A stretch of 64,000 bases of DNA, from contig CALYLW010000280.1 of the NCBI GenBank assembly GCA_944989445.1, positions 1,012,056-1,076,055 of the forward strand, written 5' to 3'. A program made the translations under genes and the position numbers. The notes under the pieces were generated by a model, which was given only the letters and a program-made list of their open reading frames with translations, was not told the origin of the DNA and did no database searches. Below are positions 21,469 through 34,068 of this stretch, piece by piece (within the stretch, counting starts at the first letter, position 1; the number at the start of each line of letters is the position of its first letter). The stretch is from Ampullaceana balthica. Taxonomy: Eukaryota; Mollusca; Gastropoda; Lymnaeidae.

Positions 21469-21735
21469 CTTGGGAGGTAACACACCATAAACTAACGCAG
21501 TGGTTCTCTAGCTTGGGAGGTTACACACCATAAAACTAACGAAGTGGCTTTCTAGCTTGTGAGGTAACACACCATAAAGTAACGCAGTGGTTCTATAACT
21601 TGGGAGGTAACAAACCATAGACTAACGCAGTGGTTCTATCTTGGGAGGTAACAAACCATAGACTGAGGCAGTCGTTCTATAACTTGGGAGGTAACACACC
21701 ATAAACTAACGAAGTGGTTCTCAAACTTGTTTGTC
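21469..21735 (+). repeat. About 42-bp tandem array, each unit holding a hAT terminus
   Basis: About six units. Each has 'gggaggtaacacaccataaa' followed by 'ctaacgcagtggttct'. The CAGTGGTTCT part is the hAT terminal inverted repeat, and the preceding 'aactaacg' is in the position of an 8-bp target duplication. The last unit runs directly into the full hAT relic at 21718. Confidence 0.85.
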
Positions 21736-23682
21736 CAATGCCCCCTTTGTAGAAAAAAATATTAGAAAATGCCCCTGGCAATAAATATATACTTTTTTAA
21801 AATTTTAACACACATTAAAAAGAAAAACGTATGTATTAAAGTTTTTATCTTTTTTCATAAAATATAGTAAAGAAATATGTAAATTAAAAAACATTGAAGC
21901 TTCAGCTCTTCATTGAACTTAAAATAGAAAGTTGATATAAAAAAGTTAATACATTAAAATGTCAAACAAATGAGAGGAATGAATCTTGTGTGATGTTACC
22001 TATTTACTATTTAGTAATCCTCGGATCTATTTCAGTCAACTGTAATATTAAATCACCGTGATGGACTATTTGCATTCGGTTTGTCTCTTTTTTATTTAAA
22101 AATTAAAATAAATTTTTTTTACGGAACTGAATCAAATTCCACATGATGTACGAAATGCAGTTAAGACATTTAGAAATACAGGATATTATTTCAGGATAAG
22201 CCGTAGAATTTCCATTTTTACTAAGAAATGCTGGTGGCCGTTTTTGAAATTAAATTTAAATTTGTTAATTGTAGTTACTTTAATCAGTTTATCTTGTAAC
22301 TATGTAAATTTATTAATGTCTGCACTTAAAAAAAAAGAATCTTATCAGTTTTGTTTATTTTCAAAATATCATCAAATTGGAAGATACATCTGAATGGAGA
22401 GCATGAAAGTGGTTACAATAAGAAAGAATGTCTTCATCTCTTTTTCTGCTCTTGATGAATTTGGGAACTGGCTGAAATCCTCACGTCCTAATATATTTTT
22501 TACAAAAAAATTAGTTTCTAAAATTCAGAAATAACATTTTTTATTGTCATGAAATTAAGCTCATCATCTTCAAGCTGAACATTGCTTTAATTAAATTTGT
22601 TTAAAAAGTCGATCAATTAAGCGATCTCACTTTTGAATAAGATTAACTTTGATCGTAAAGTATACTTTTTATCATTCAAGAACTCCAGCACCGAGTTAAA
22701 AAGCTTTTACAAAACCTATCTAAACAGGTGCCATATCACAATCAACCAACTTCTGTATGAAGCAGCTAACGATTACATTATTCATATTTTTCAATACAAA
22801 GTTGTTTTTAAATATGTCAACCAATGATTAGCTTCTGATGGTGTTGATAACTGTGATTACTCATTGTAATGACTTATGTAGGCATCCACTTAATTTTTTT
22901 CCAACTAGATGTTTACAATGGATGACACTGTGCACTATTAATGCGTTTAACACCTACGTTTTCAAGTATGTAAAAACACCCTTGTATCCCTAATTTATCG
23001 TTAGAGCACCATCTGTGGCTACTAATAATATAGTACTCATAGGTATTGTTGATTGTTTTTAAGTGTCATTTTGCATATCTTTAGCAAATAATTCTTTGTA
23101 ATTTGATTTTCCCCCTTTGTATGCTAAGAGTAAAGTTTCTTCTAATGGTAAAGTTCACTCATTACGTGAGATATCTTCTTATATGTTCTGTATTATTGCT
23201 CAACGAAATTTTTTTGATAATATTAGATGCTAGATTGTTTAGCACAGTATGTTTTACCTCACTTATAGTCGGTTTAATTTGCCCTCCACCAATAGTGTGA
23301 TCTTTTTTACATATTAGAAAATCATTAACGAAATATTGTATGAACCAAGCGAGACATAGCCATGTTGTGCGATTGCTGTTGAAAAAGGTTTTTGTCAATA
23401 TCGGTTGTTTGAAAATTTCTTCTTTTCTTTTAGTATTTGAAAATAAGATAAATCATTTTTTTTAATGAACATGAACTTTAGTCAAATGTTTTTGTAATCT
23501 GGAAGGCTATATAAGCTCGCTGAATACATGAAGGCTATTTTCTATGTACTCTATTCTTTCTTTTATGTTTTCACCGCCCCTTAAAGTTAGTCTCTATCCC
23601 CCAAATGCACCTTGAGCCATGATCGTCCTCATTGAAGGCAGCAGCGCACCCGGGGCCCGTAGCACCCACTTTGGGAAACACT
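21718..23682 (-). mobile_element. hAT DNA transposon relic, copy 2 (both termini)
   Basis: The left end (CA)AGTGGTTCTCAAACTTG and the right end, read inverted, CAGTGTTTCCCAAAGTGGG form hAT terminal inverted repeats. Flanks 'aactaacg' and 'tactaagc' are weakly similar (5 of 8), possibly a decayed 8-bp duplication. It is about 2 kb, too short for an intact autonomous hAT, and the transposase is broken. Confidence 0.75.
22000..22480 (-). pseudogene. hAT transposase C-terminal remnant, copy 2
   Basis: Minus-strand fragments in shifting frames: FHALHSDVSSNLMIF near 22400, YPEIISCISKC and LTAFRTSC near 22150-22200, then IKKRQTECK and finally GDLILQLTEIDPRITK before a stop at about 22010. These correspond in order to the C-terminal part of ZBED5/SCAND3-type hAT transposases, ending in the hATC dimerisation motif. 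Multiple stops are present. Confidence 0.6.
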
Positions 23683-23784
23683 GTACTAAGCCTTATACAA
23701 CAAACAGACATGCATATTGCCATTTATATATAAATGAACTTAGAACTCAGTCTATTATGGTGGTAGGACAATCATAACATTTCA

Positions 23785-24150
23785 CTTGAAATGTTATCCC
23801 TTATTAAGGAGATTGAAGTCAAGTGGCGTGCCACTTTGATATAATTTTTTTTAAAAACTAGCAACAAATGTACATCTCTCATTTGCACAGCAATACTAGA
23901 CGGTAAATATATTTAATTTATAGTTTTCTAAATTGGAAATCACTAGGATTCTAAATAATGTATTTTTCCTTTGAATTCAACATTTCTATACATAATACTT
24001 ATTTACATGCAATAGAAATTGTAAGCAATGCAAATAAATAAAACTGTGTTGCATAAAATTGGAGATTGCAGTTTCACTGAAGTGAGAGAAAATAATATTA
24101 TTATATTATTACTCTTGCCGCTTAAATTGTCTTAAGTTGTCTAAAGTTGT
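23785..24150 (+). repeat. Dispersed family X, copy 1
   Basis: The terminal palindrome AAGTGGCGTGCCACTT lies at 23821-23836, preceded by 'atgttatcccttat' and 'gattgaagtc'. Downstream blocks ('tttcctttgaattcaacatt', 'ctatacataata', 'gattgcagttt', 'cttgccgctta') match copies at 26085 and 57385 in the same order. Non-coding. Confidence 0.75.
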
Positions 24151-24639
24151 CCTGCTTGTTTGCACATACCCGCTTTGGTGAATATATATATAGATTGTCG
24201 ATTGCGTGTAGAGAATTGGTCACCTACCTGTGTGCTGCCGGGCCGGACGACTGTCAGCTTCTTTGGCCTGTCCGAGCATTGATCCAAATAACAATGATTC
24301 CTGACATTGTAGACCGGCAAATGTGTGGAGCTTTTACAAAAGAAAAAAAAAGGATACAGAGCCAATTCTACATGTTAAGTTTTGACAAATTTAGCTCATC
24401 GAGAACAGGGATCATAACGAAGATACTATGTTAGCCTCATACAAATATTGTAGACAGCTGCGCATCGTCGGTCAGATATCAGCCCGGCCACGCAACTTAA
24501 AGGGAATTTTGATCCTGGTCATCTGGTCATGTAAGGAATTATTGATACAATTCTTGTAAAACTTTTAAACTTTCATTTTAGTCAGCAAGTTACACATCAA
24601 CATTTGGTTGTGTAAGGAATTATTGATAAAATCGTTGTG

Positions 24640-24856
24640 TAATCTTTAGTCACGTGTTTTCGTAGTCTGGGAGGATTTACGGGTTCGCTGAATAAATACA
24701 TCAAGTTTTTTAAATATTTTTTCTTTCTTTTATGCTACCATCGCCTCCTTAAAGTTATTCTCCTACAAATGCACTGTAGTCAGAACCGCCTACCTGGATC
24801 ACTGCAGCGCCCACCATGGGGTGGTTGCGCCTACATTGGGAATCACCGTAACGCCG
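24640..24856 (-). mobile_element. hAT right-end fragment
   Basis: It matches the right end of the hAT relic at 23480-23685 ('tttagtca..tgtttt.gtagtctgg', 'tcgctgaata', 'ttctttcttttatg', 'ccttaaagtta', 'tgcac'). It ends 'acattgggaatcaccgta', a mutated hAT terminus. Confidence 0.65.
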
Positions 24857-25859
24857 TAAAGACAAACAGCATATTTTTATTTATATATAACGAGCTGACA
24901 CATGGCGCGTTGCAACGATCGAAGGATAAAGGAATACATTCAAAGGAATCATTGAGTGGCACCTGTTAAAAACAATTCAGCCAGAAACCTTTGCGGAAAT
25001 GTAGTAAAGAAATTCGTAATGTTCTTAGGAGTCCAATAATAAAAATACAATTTTAAAAGCTTACATAAAAAACAATTTTATGGGCCAAGGCCCACGAATA
25101 CGAGATAAAACAGAAATGTATTACAAATTTACACAGCAACTTATCAAATGATGAGAGCTATAGGTTAAATGAAACAATAATGATAACGCGTATATAAATT
25201 TTAAAAAAACAACACAACATAAATGTCCCCGGCGACCAAAATGGTGCAAGAAGTAAATTTCAGAATCCCTATCTATGTCATGCTGTATCCCGATGGATCT
25301 ATGTGTTAATATATGTCAAGATTGTGTAAAATTTAATGGCGGAAAAGAAAATTTGCAAATTAACCACAACAAAAAAGATTTTAGCTTCACTGTCAAAAAG
25401 GAATCACCAGAAGGCGTTCAATGTTCCATAATTGTTAAATGGGTCATCAAGTATTTATGTACCAAGTTTAGTAAAGATACATCTTTTAACCAAGTAACTT
25501 TTTAAATTTAGGGGAAAAGTGACATTTTAGGCCCCCGGGCCCCATAAGTTTTTATTATTTTTTTATACTCTTTACACCAACAAGTTATCGCAAATAAATT
25601 CAACGAATTCCCAAAATATCAAAAAAAGTCTGATGAATTAAATATTATTTATATTGCTAATAGAAGCAATAATCAACTTTAAGAACCCCCTCCCCCACTC
25701 CCCCACGCCCAATGGGTGCAAGGTTTAAAGTACGAAACATCTGTTCATTAAAATCTGAATAATAGTGTAAATTATTATTTACCCCCAAACATGTTGATAT
25801 TTTATTAAAGACTAAGAGGATAATATGACAGAATTATAGATTTACCACCCACCCTCTCC
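24857..25859. other. No gene recognised; one Helitron-core-like patch
   Basis: AT-rich. Around 25430-25560 a 'ggcccccgggcccc' patch with 'gtaccaagtttagtaaag' context resembles the G/C patches of the Helitron cores at 17-19 kb. Short open frames lack motifs. Confidence 0.4.
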
Positions 25860-26084
25860 TTTACTATATAAGCTCTTACTATTATGTCCTTACTATTTCT
25901 CTACTAGACTAATTGGATTTCACCGCAGCTAAGTTTTTTTATTCTTTCGTTATATTCGTTTTATGTATGTACTATTTCTTAGTTGAGGAAGGTTCTTTGC
26001 GGAAATGCTCGCTGTTTTGTTACGTCCTGTCAGGCTAACTCATAACCTGTTTATATGTTATACATTTACTTGTAGGAGAAACCT
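25860..26084 (+). repeat. Dispersed repeat shared with 4400-4720
   Basis: Contains 'ttggatttcaccgcagctaa' and 'gttacgtcctgtcaggct', both present at 4.4-4.7 kb. The second block is inverted there relative to the first. Confidence 0.55.
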
Positions 26085-26990
26085 GGCAATTTATTGAAAT
26101 TTTATCCCTTATCACAGAGATCGAAGTTAAGTGGCGTGCCACTTGGATAAACATCAAAGTGATTGACTTTCCCAGTAAAGTATAAGTTCATAAGTTAGCC
26201 AAGCAAAACATGAAGATAAATGTATAAGATGTATCGTTTTTTAATTGGATATATCTAAGATTCAAAAATGTATATTTCCTTTGAATTAAACATTTCTATA
26301 CATAATATTTAGGTTCATGCAAATCAAAGTGTATGTTATACAAATAAGTAATACTATGTCGAATAGACTCATAGATTGAAATTTAACCGTCGTTAAAGAA
26401 GATAATATTTTGATGTGCTAATTAATCTTGCCACTTAGTTGTCTTAATTATAATCTCATATTAAGTAGGTCGATAGCGGTGCTTTTTCGTGCGGCTTTCA
26501 TGGGGAAACTTTAATTTAATTAAACGTCAATTAAGAAAATAGATAACATTTTAATTTGTAAATTCTATATCTATATGTGAGTTCCAACTTGGGTCAATGA
26601 TTTTATTTCCATTTAAATATGTTGCTGTATTTCTTTTTTTTAATTTACAGGCAAAACTAAATTAACAATCAGAAAACTCAAACAAACTGAGAGACAACAC
26701 ATACAATCAAATAAGTGTAACAGGCAGACAGACAACACTAAAAAATAGACAACTTTGACACACATATAATACTAACACTCAGAAATCTGTTAGATTTAGG
26801 AAACACAAAGAGACAACTTTGAAAGAAAGAAAACCTTAAATAAAATGAACAAAAAACTTTTTTTGAAAAGATGAGGCCCAGCTGCAGTGAGGAATGTAGA
26901 ATCTCGCAAAAAAAGAGCAGAAAATAATTGTTTAGTTTTTTCTTTTTAAAAATTAAATAAAGGATATTTAAGTAGAAAAATTATTCAATT
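26085..26990 (+). repeat. Dispersed family X, copy 2
   Basis: Palindrome at 26129-26144. About 340 bp downstream is the second landmark 'cggtgctttttcgtgcgg'. It continues through 'tgattttatttccatttaaa' (the empty site discussed under 57897) and a 'cagacaacac'-rich tail at 26660-26780 that matches 58380-58560. Confidence 0.75.
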
Positions 26991-28077
26991 TGTGTAATTA
27001 ATATGCTGATCAAATTCGAATTTTCAAAAATAAAATTAAGTTTAAGTTTGCAACAGTTTTTTCACCCTCTCTGTAATGTTATATAATGATATATATAGCT
27101 CTACCACCCTGAATTCAAAGTTGGCGCTGCTGCGGTGCTATGTGTCTACAGAAATCTGGTACACGATAAAATAGCTTGAATGAGCCAAAATATTCAATTT
27201 TATTAGACTTTATGACAAACTTAACAGCTCTACCATTTTCTTCTGCCTGCTTTGAGAGAATTTTCTCTCAAGTATTCATGATATAAACCAAATTGAGATG
27301 TGTGTCAAGGGGAGGGGGTTTGTTTAAGAACTATGATGTCACATAAAAAATGCACAACTTTAAATGAATGCTCCACTTAAATATGTGATTGCTTACAATA
27401 AATTTATTAAATGACTTTTTAAATAACCCCGCGCGAGCTACAATATTAGTATGCTGTATTACACTATATACATACTTAAATAACATAAAATTGATTTGAA
27501 ACATGCTAAATCTTTAGTAGAAAACACGGCTTTTTAAAAAATATTATTTTTTGGCGGGGGGGGGGAGAGAAGCTTTGTGACGTCATATTTGTTTATTTTT
27601 TAGCTTGTCTAGGTTTTTTCTTTCAGGTCTAGGTTTTTTTACATGTTGGCTAGGTTTTTCCCAAAATTGTCACTGGCAGCACTGCTCACTACACTATTCC
27701 TACGTTACTGTTGAAGAGCGTAAGACACTAATTTTCGTACCATTCATAAGAAACTTATTCATCCATTATGACCAGCATTCTCATTGTACGGGTCGCGACC
27801 CCAAAGGGGTCACCAACTAATACATTCGAAATTAAAAAATATTCACTATAATTGAAATTTGTACTGATAACTTGGTACTAGTACATTTAATACATTTTAA
27901 CAATAATTGCGAAAAAATAAGTTATAAGATGATTAGTATACACAGCTATAAGTATAGTCTATTAATTTATTTTCAACAGTTAGCGCTCCAAAACAATATT
28001 CAGCAAATGACTGTCATGTGTTATTCAAAGTTTGCTTTGTAAATGGTCACAGGCCACCTGATAAAGTGAAGCATACT
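26991..28077. other. AT-rich; possible decayed transposon sequence
   Basis: No gene recognised. A G-run of ten lies near 27551. 'gggtcgcgaccccaaagggg' at about 27789 is a palindromic motif seen in some hAT ends or interiors. No complete terminus was found. Confidence 0.4.
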
Positions 28078-28535
28078 AACCAACAGGGGCACCTGGTACA
28101 GTTAGACGTACTAACCAAAAGGGGCACCTGGTACAGTTAGACGTACTAACCAACAGGGGCACCTGGTACAGTTAGACATACTAACCAACAGGGACACCTG
28201 GTACAGTTAGACATACTAACCAACAGTGGCACCTGGTACAGTTAGACACACTAACCAACAGGGACACCTGGTACAGTTAGACATACTAACCAACAGTGGC
28301 ACCTGGTACAGTTAGACATACTAACCAACAGGGGCACCTGGTACAGTTAGACATACTAACCAACAGGGGTACCTGGTACAGTTAGACATACTAACCAACA
28401 GGGCACCTGGTACAGTTAGACATACTAACCAACAGGGCACCTGGTACAGTTAGACATACTAACCAACAGGGGCACCTGGTACAGTTAGACATACTAACCA
28501 ACTGTGGCACCTGGTAAAGTGAGGCATACTCACCA
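28078..28535 (+). repeat. 35-bp minisatellite
   Basis: About 13 units, each with 'gttagacatactaaccaaca' followed by 'ggggcacctggtaca'. Variants alternate ggggcac, gggacac, gtggcac and gggcac (one base shorter). 'gggacac' and 'gtggcac' units alternate in pairs, consistent with block duplication. Confidence 0.95.
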
Positions 28536-28636
28536 ACAGGGGCAACATTGGTTTGTTATTTAGGGGGGCGTGGCTTGTGTGTTAATTTAATATTACTATC
28601 TCTAACTGCTTCCAATTTAGCGCTGTCCTTAGAGAT

Positions 28637-28715
28637 CACGTGATTCCTGCATGACTTTGTTATTGTCAGCTGACCCATAAAATTTGACAGACCATTATTA
28701 CGTGACCATCACGTG
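28637..28715. promoter_or_regulatory. Clustered CACGTG/ACGTGA motifs
   Basis: CACGTG at 28637-28642 and 28710-28715, plus ACGTGA at about 28700, within 80 bp. CACGTG is the E-box bound by bHLH-Zip factors. There is no adjacent gene, so a regulatory role is only a possibility. Confidence 0.2.
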
Positions 28716-28789
28716 AACCTGTGGGAAGTGTTCTTTGCTCGCCTAGCATGCTGAAAACGTTTTGGAATTCATTCGTCGGCATGAAACTA

Positions 28790-29260
28790 GAAGCAAGCAT
28801 CAGCGATTTGATGGATTAAGAAATTTGCAGCATACGTGCACAGCAATAGTGCGTCATAAGACGTCACTATGGAATTCGCCATGAAAAACAAAACAAAAAC
28901 AAAATAAAACAAAACAAAAGCTAAACAAAACAAGATAAAACAAAAACAAAACAAAATAAAACAAAACAAAACAAAACAAAAACAAAACAAAAACAAAACA
29001 AAACCTGACACTGTTAGAAAGAAGCTCATCAAACCATGCATGTTGGAGATGGTGAAATTATTTCTTGGGGTTTCCTGTGAAGAAAAGATGTAACGAATAC
29101 TGTGTCCAACAATACTTTCTTGCGGCGAATGTCATACATGTCGGTAGGTGTTAAAGAGCATATTTAGAATGATATCAAGGTTTTGCCATTGTTTTCTTTT
29201 CAAGTTGATGAATCAAAAGACGTAAGCATGTGTGCTCAGTTATTGGTCGTCATGAAAATT
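28790..29260 (+). pseudogene. ZBED5-like hAT transposase relic interrupted by an (AAAAC)n expansion
   Basis: Plus-strand pieces: ASYKTSLWNSP (28850-28885), then the AAAAC repeat, then VRKKLIKPCMLEMVKLFLG (29011-29070), a frameshift, TVSNNTFLRRMSYM (29100-29142) and FQVDESKDVSMCAQLLVVMK (29195-29258). The last block matches the conserved (F/L)QxDESTDVSxxAQL segment containing the catalytic-type Asp/Glu of hAT transposases. Order and spacing fit the family. Stops and frameshifts show it is dead. Confidence 0.75.
28883..29004. repeat. (AAAAC)n/(AAAC)n microsatellite
   Basis: Interrupted A4C/A3C repeats lie inside the transposase relic, apparently expanded from a lysine-rich coding stretch. Confidence 0.9.
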
Positions 29261-29297
29261 AATTATTAAACTTGTTTTGAAATAAAATGTGCATTTT

Positions 29298-29706
29298 TTA
29301 GGGCTGAAGAAAATAAAGATTAATTAATCGATTAAAATTAATTTGATCAATTAAAATTTCAGACAAAATTTCGAATTTCGTTTTCAAATTTATTGATAAT
29401 TGATATTTTTTATTACTTACACACTTTTCCCTCGTATTACTATTATTTTTTTTAGACGTGCATACGTAAAGAAAATAGTTTTTCTTCTTTATTTTTTGCA
29501 TAGCAGAACGAATTTGTTGTGTTACGTCACAAAATTTGGGAGCCATGAAATTACCGCGACTTAACCGATTTCGCGAAATAATGAATCGCAACTTAACGGG
29601 ATTTATATATGCATTATAACGATATAATTAATATCAATTAATCGATTAATCGATTGAAACTTTTCATGATTGATGAAAAAAATTTTTTTTATCAGTACCA
29701 GCCCTA
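29298..29706. mobile_element. hAT-type MITE with TAGGGCTG/CAGCCCTA ends
   Basis: Ends read TTAGGGCTG and CAGCCCTA. Just inside both ends are 'attaatcgattaa' motifs in inverted arrangement. The same termini occur on the element at 57897-58325. Flanking duplication is not convincing here. No intact ORF. Confidence 0.6.
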
Positions 29707-30539
29707 TATTTAAAAAATACAACCTTATTTAAAATAGTGTTTTTAATTGCATGGGGCTGCGGGTCACAAAACGTTTATAAAAAGGAGAAGTCACCAAAAA
29801 ATGTTGGGAAACTAGCTAGCATACGGGAAAGTGGGTTAAAAGTCGATTCAAAACTTTTGCTACATGCAATCAAGCAGACGCCTCGAGTTAATATAAAGAA
29901 TTTAAAAATAGTAAATATTAAATGATATGATATTGAAACTGTTTTCAAATAGCATGTTTTTACTATTTTAATGTGGTTGATCGCTAGTAGTTGTGGTGTG
30001 AAGATGTTCTGTCAGATGCTGGTTACTAGTTATTACGCAATACTTTGATTTTATGAACGTTTTTTGGAGAACAAAGATAAACAGCAGTAAGTTGTAAAGA
30101 AAATGGATTAAAGTCGAAACCAAACTTTCTTAAGTTGAGAATATTTTACTTCTGGCATTAGCGAGTGGTATCGTTCTGCATCGTTCAGTTTAATAGCTAT
30201 TATTTTACAGTTACTTTATAAACTCTATGACTGTTTTTGTTTTGTCTCTGACAATGTTTAAATGTAAAATCAACAAGTTGAATGTTAAAAAATTGTAATA
30301 AAATATCCCCGTTATATTTCCTAACTCAGTTTGTGGCACCCATGACGTTATGAAGATAACAAATGCAATAAATTATTTTCATTTAAACTAAAATGTGTTC
30401 TTTTATAATATAACGTGCATTATGAAAGTTGTTAAATACTATCTAACACTTATATATGATCTAATACTTATATATGTTCTAATTATAATTATATATAATC
30501 TAACACTTATATATGAAAGACATATAAGTAAATGAATTT
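29707..30539. other. Intergenic, no gene recognised
   Basis: AT-rich sequence. 'ctaacacttatatatg' recurs two or three times near 30440-30515. The open frame at 29737-29925 shows no domain. Confidence 0.4.
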
Positions 30540-32175
30540 CTAGCTTTAATCTCCACACAAACACACACACACTGAAACACATTTACAAAACACACATACA
30601 CACTGACAGACACACACACTGAAACACACATACACAAACACACATACACACTGACAGACACACACACTGAAATACACACACAAAGACGAGATTACATTTT
30701 TTTGAGTCAGAAAGGTTTATATCGTCGTATTACGTAAAACTATCAATTTCAAATTTGTATATAAGTACAGCACTACTCCTTATACTCTATTTACGAGAAT
30801 GTAATAATAAATGATTTCTACACCACTCATATGATAGAAAGGAATCTTTGGGAAGTTGTTGAATACACTCCTGCAAAGGTTAATATCATGTTTTAAATAA
30901 CATTACCAATCATTGGTGTCCGTGATTACAAAATGTTTACTTACCGAGGTATCATTGTAAATACCACTTCCGATTACCGTAATCGATCAAATTTATAGTA
31001 ACATAAGATAAAGCTAGCATACTTCAACAACAAATATATTAATATATCTTAATCGTGAACGTTTGCTATTTTAGTTTGTTTAGCTTAAATTGTGTGTGTG
31101 TGTTTGTTTACTTGTTTATTTATATTTAGATATACTATTTAGAAAGACAAGATAAACGTCGCAGTATTCTATGTTGTTAAACAATGACAATGGAAAGTTT
31201 TAGTTTATCTCTATTTATCACTATTTAGAATGTATAGTCGTCTGCTAGAGTTGACCTCCACGGCTCACTTGTTTCACTCAAGCCCTCGTTTACCAAATTC
31301 CCGTGTTTACATCAAGGACAAGGGGGATGATCGCGTTTCAGTCTGTAAATGTTTGTAAATAAAAGCGTGTCCTTTTTAAAAAAATATTTTTTTTACAGTT
31401 TACTTATTAAAAATGAAATAAAGCATAATTAATTACTGTTACAAAATAGCCAAAGTTCTAGGTGTGGCTAGAAGTGGTAAACTATAAAAATATATATAGA
31501 CACTAATTTGTATTTCTGCAGTCGTTTTAGCTTTTGAAGCCTTTTCAAATTTATCTGAATTTGTGTATTTGTGTCTATTTATAATCATTAGAGGTTGTCC
31601 ATGAAAGAAGCAGTGATCGATAAATGACAGCTTTGCATAATTGCAGTATTATTATCCAAACATACATAAACAGTGCAAATAATCTATCAAATATTTTGGA
31701 TGAAAAAATCACCATCTTTGGCATATCTGCTGTGCATTGACATTATATATCCCATCAGCGCTGCACCACAAAGCACCAGTTCTTATTATTTAGTATCGCG
31801 CTTTTCTTGACAAAACTTGTGTGCCAAGATGAGTTGTTAAATAATTTTATTCAACTTATTTTAAAAATTAATTTACAATTATATGAGCCAAATAATTATA
31901 TGAGACAAAGAATTATATATTTGTGTCACTTCAAACTTTATTTATAGTACATTAGACTAATGTTTACAAATATTTATTTGGTTTGACAAATAGATTTTAA
32001 AATGGTATATGTTTGAAATTAAGGAAACTATCAAATACATACGATAAGTGTTGTTAATACATATCTGTAATTGTTTGAAACAGTGTTGCTCTTCTAGATT
32101 CTAGTTGAACTCTTAATATATCCAAGTGGCACGCCACTTGACCTCGATCCCTTTATTTAGGGACATAATGTCAAT
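30540..32175 (-). repeat. Dispersed family X, copy 3 (long form)
   Basis: In minus orientation it begins at the palindrome (32124-32139), preceded by a second small hairpin ('gtccctaaataaagggat'). It reaches the 'gaactggtgctttgtggtgc' landmark about 365 bp in. It continues through 'aacatagaatactgcgac', 'attctcgtaaatagagtat' and an AC-rich stretch (30548-30682). The order matches 49700 down to 48350, so the long form is at least 1.4 kb. Confidence 0.7.
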
Positions 32176-32295
32176 AATTGCAATAATTCCACTACCAAGT
32201 GGTGAACACTGAATCCAATAACCACAAAATAACGTCTTTCTTTCATGTATTAAACGTATAAATGAAGATATAATGGATTAAGCAATATATATATA

Positions 32296-34015
32296 CTAGG
32301 GTATCACCCGTAAAAAATGACGGGAGTTTTCAAAATGGATATATTTCAGTTTGTGTAATTGTCCCTTTTGCCTGAAAGTAGCATAGTAAAAAATCAGAAA
32401 ATGTAGAGACCAAGAGATAAAAATTAAATCTCTTTTGCATATTGAACAATTTTATGCGGACGTTTGAAAATAGTGTGTGTGTTTTGCAATATATTTTCCA
32501 AGGTTATTTTTTTAGCGGTGGGCTTTCTAAAATCTAGCGTTACGAACGGACATAGCAGAGTATATATTTTGATTATATATACGAATATATGTGTTATGAG
32601 AAAACCTCCAAGCGTTATATAAGTTTGCATGAATAATATTGAAATAATCATGATAATAGTAAATGCATAGTGAATTACACACATCATAAAGTGATACTGC
32701 GGCAAAGAAGTTTGAAGTTCATCGTATTAACAAATATTGCTGAGGAGTCAGCCGGACATTAACTTGCGGCATTGAATAGTGCGCACCAATTATGAGTGCA
32801 CCATTATACAGCACAGTGCGTTAAAAATAAATTATGTGACTGTAATGTGATCCACATCACGCATATCTGTGATTTGAAGCCGTTTAAGCTTCATCGATGA
32901 TTATGACTTGTCAGTTTATTCGCCCATTTGTCCATACATTATTACCACAACATTTTCAAAACGTGTAAAAAATAAACTGTAATTTTACACATGTTAATAA
33001 CTATTTATTTTGCATGAAACGTAGTAAGCAAAGTTTGTCACAGGATAACACAAAATAATAACTTATCAACTGTTAATCATATTTACAATTTAATATCTAC
33101 GTGTTAGTAATACACATAAACGTTTTTATTGTAGTCAAGTCAGCACCTTTTTAAGATCTATTATGACTTGTCAGTGTATGCCCCCATTGGTCCATACATT
33201 ATTACCTTTACATTATCAAAAACATGTAAATAAAAAATTGTAACTGTTTACAAATATGAATAACAACGAACTATTTATTTTGCATGAAACATTTGAAGTA
33301 AAGTTAAGGACTGGATAAAAGAAAATATTAAGGTATCAACTTTAATATACACGTTTTAGGAATTCTAATAAACGTTTTCATTATTGTCAAGTCAGCATCC
33401 CTCCCAGTTCTATATTAAAAGCAAAGATTTTTTATTCAAAATTAGTCTAAGACACATTGAAATATTACATGTAAATAACAATAAAAAAAACTATTCTGGA
33501 GAGGAGTCCGATTTTTTTTTAAACTTACAAATATGCAATCTCAAAGTGTATAAAAGAAAAACAAACGCTAAACTGAAGCATAAGTTGAAAAATTTCATTT
33601 TCAGTAATAAATAATGGCTTTGTAGTTCAAAACGCATCGAAACTTGACAACCGAACGACAACCAATTGTAAATTTCATAAACCGAAAAACGAATGTTATA
33701 TATTAGTATAGAAAATTAAATTTATAATTACGTAACTAATATTGACATGGACACATACACAAAAACGGACATTTAATACAAAAAAATAATAATAATATTA
33801 ATCACATCAAATAAAACATTTCTCTTTTTACTTCGTTCCCTTCACACATTAATAAAAGCTCAAATAATGACGTCACGTCTCAATATTTTATGGTAAGCAA
33901 CACATTTTGTTAAAATCTCAAAAGCAACTTTTTATTTTTGTTTATCGGGAATTAACTCGCATAGCGTAGGACTGACTGACAGACACTACTGACTTGCGTG
34001 ACAATTGCAAATTAT
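32296..34015 (-). mobile_element. Helitron-like element family Y, copy 2
   Basis: The minus-strand 3' end is CCCGTC..ACGGG hairpin, spacer, CTAG (32296-32299), then T. A direct duplication of about 130 bp lies inside: 32905-33020 and 33165-33300 share 'tatgacttgtcagt', 'ggtccatacattattacc' and 'ctatttattttgcatgaaac'. The segment 32355-32470 matches 53262-53400. The far end near 34015 runs into (TA)n and the exact 5' TC is not identified. Confidence 0.6.
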
Positions 34016-34018
34016 ATA

Positions 34019-34019
<1 letters not shown>

Positions 34020-34065
<46 letters not shown>
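34020..34065. repeat. (TA)n microsatellite
   Basis: About 22 TA dinucleotides at the far end of the family-Y Helitron. Confidence 0.9.

Positions 34066-34068
<3 letters not shown>

Noticed and set aside
32115..32165. Hammerhead or other known ribozyme in the family X terminal hairpins
   Set aside because: I looked for the conserved CUGANGA...GAAA core and did not see it. The hairpins alone are not enough.
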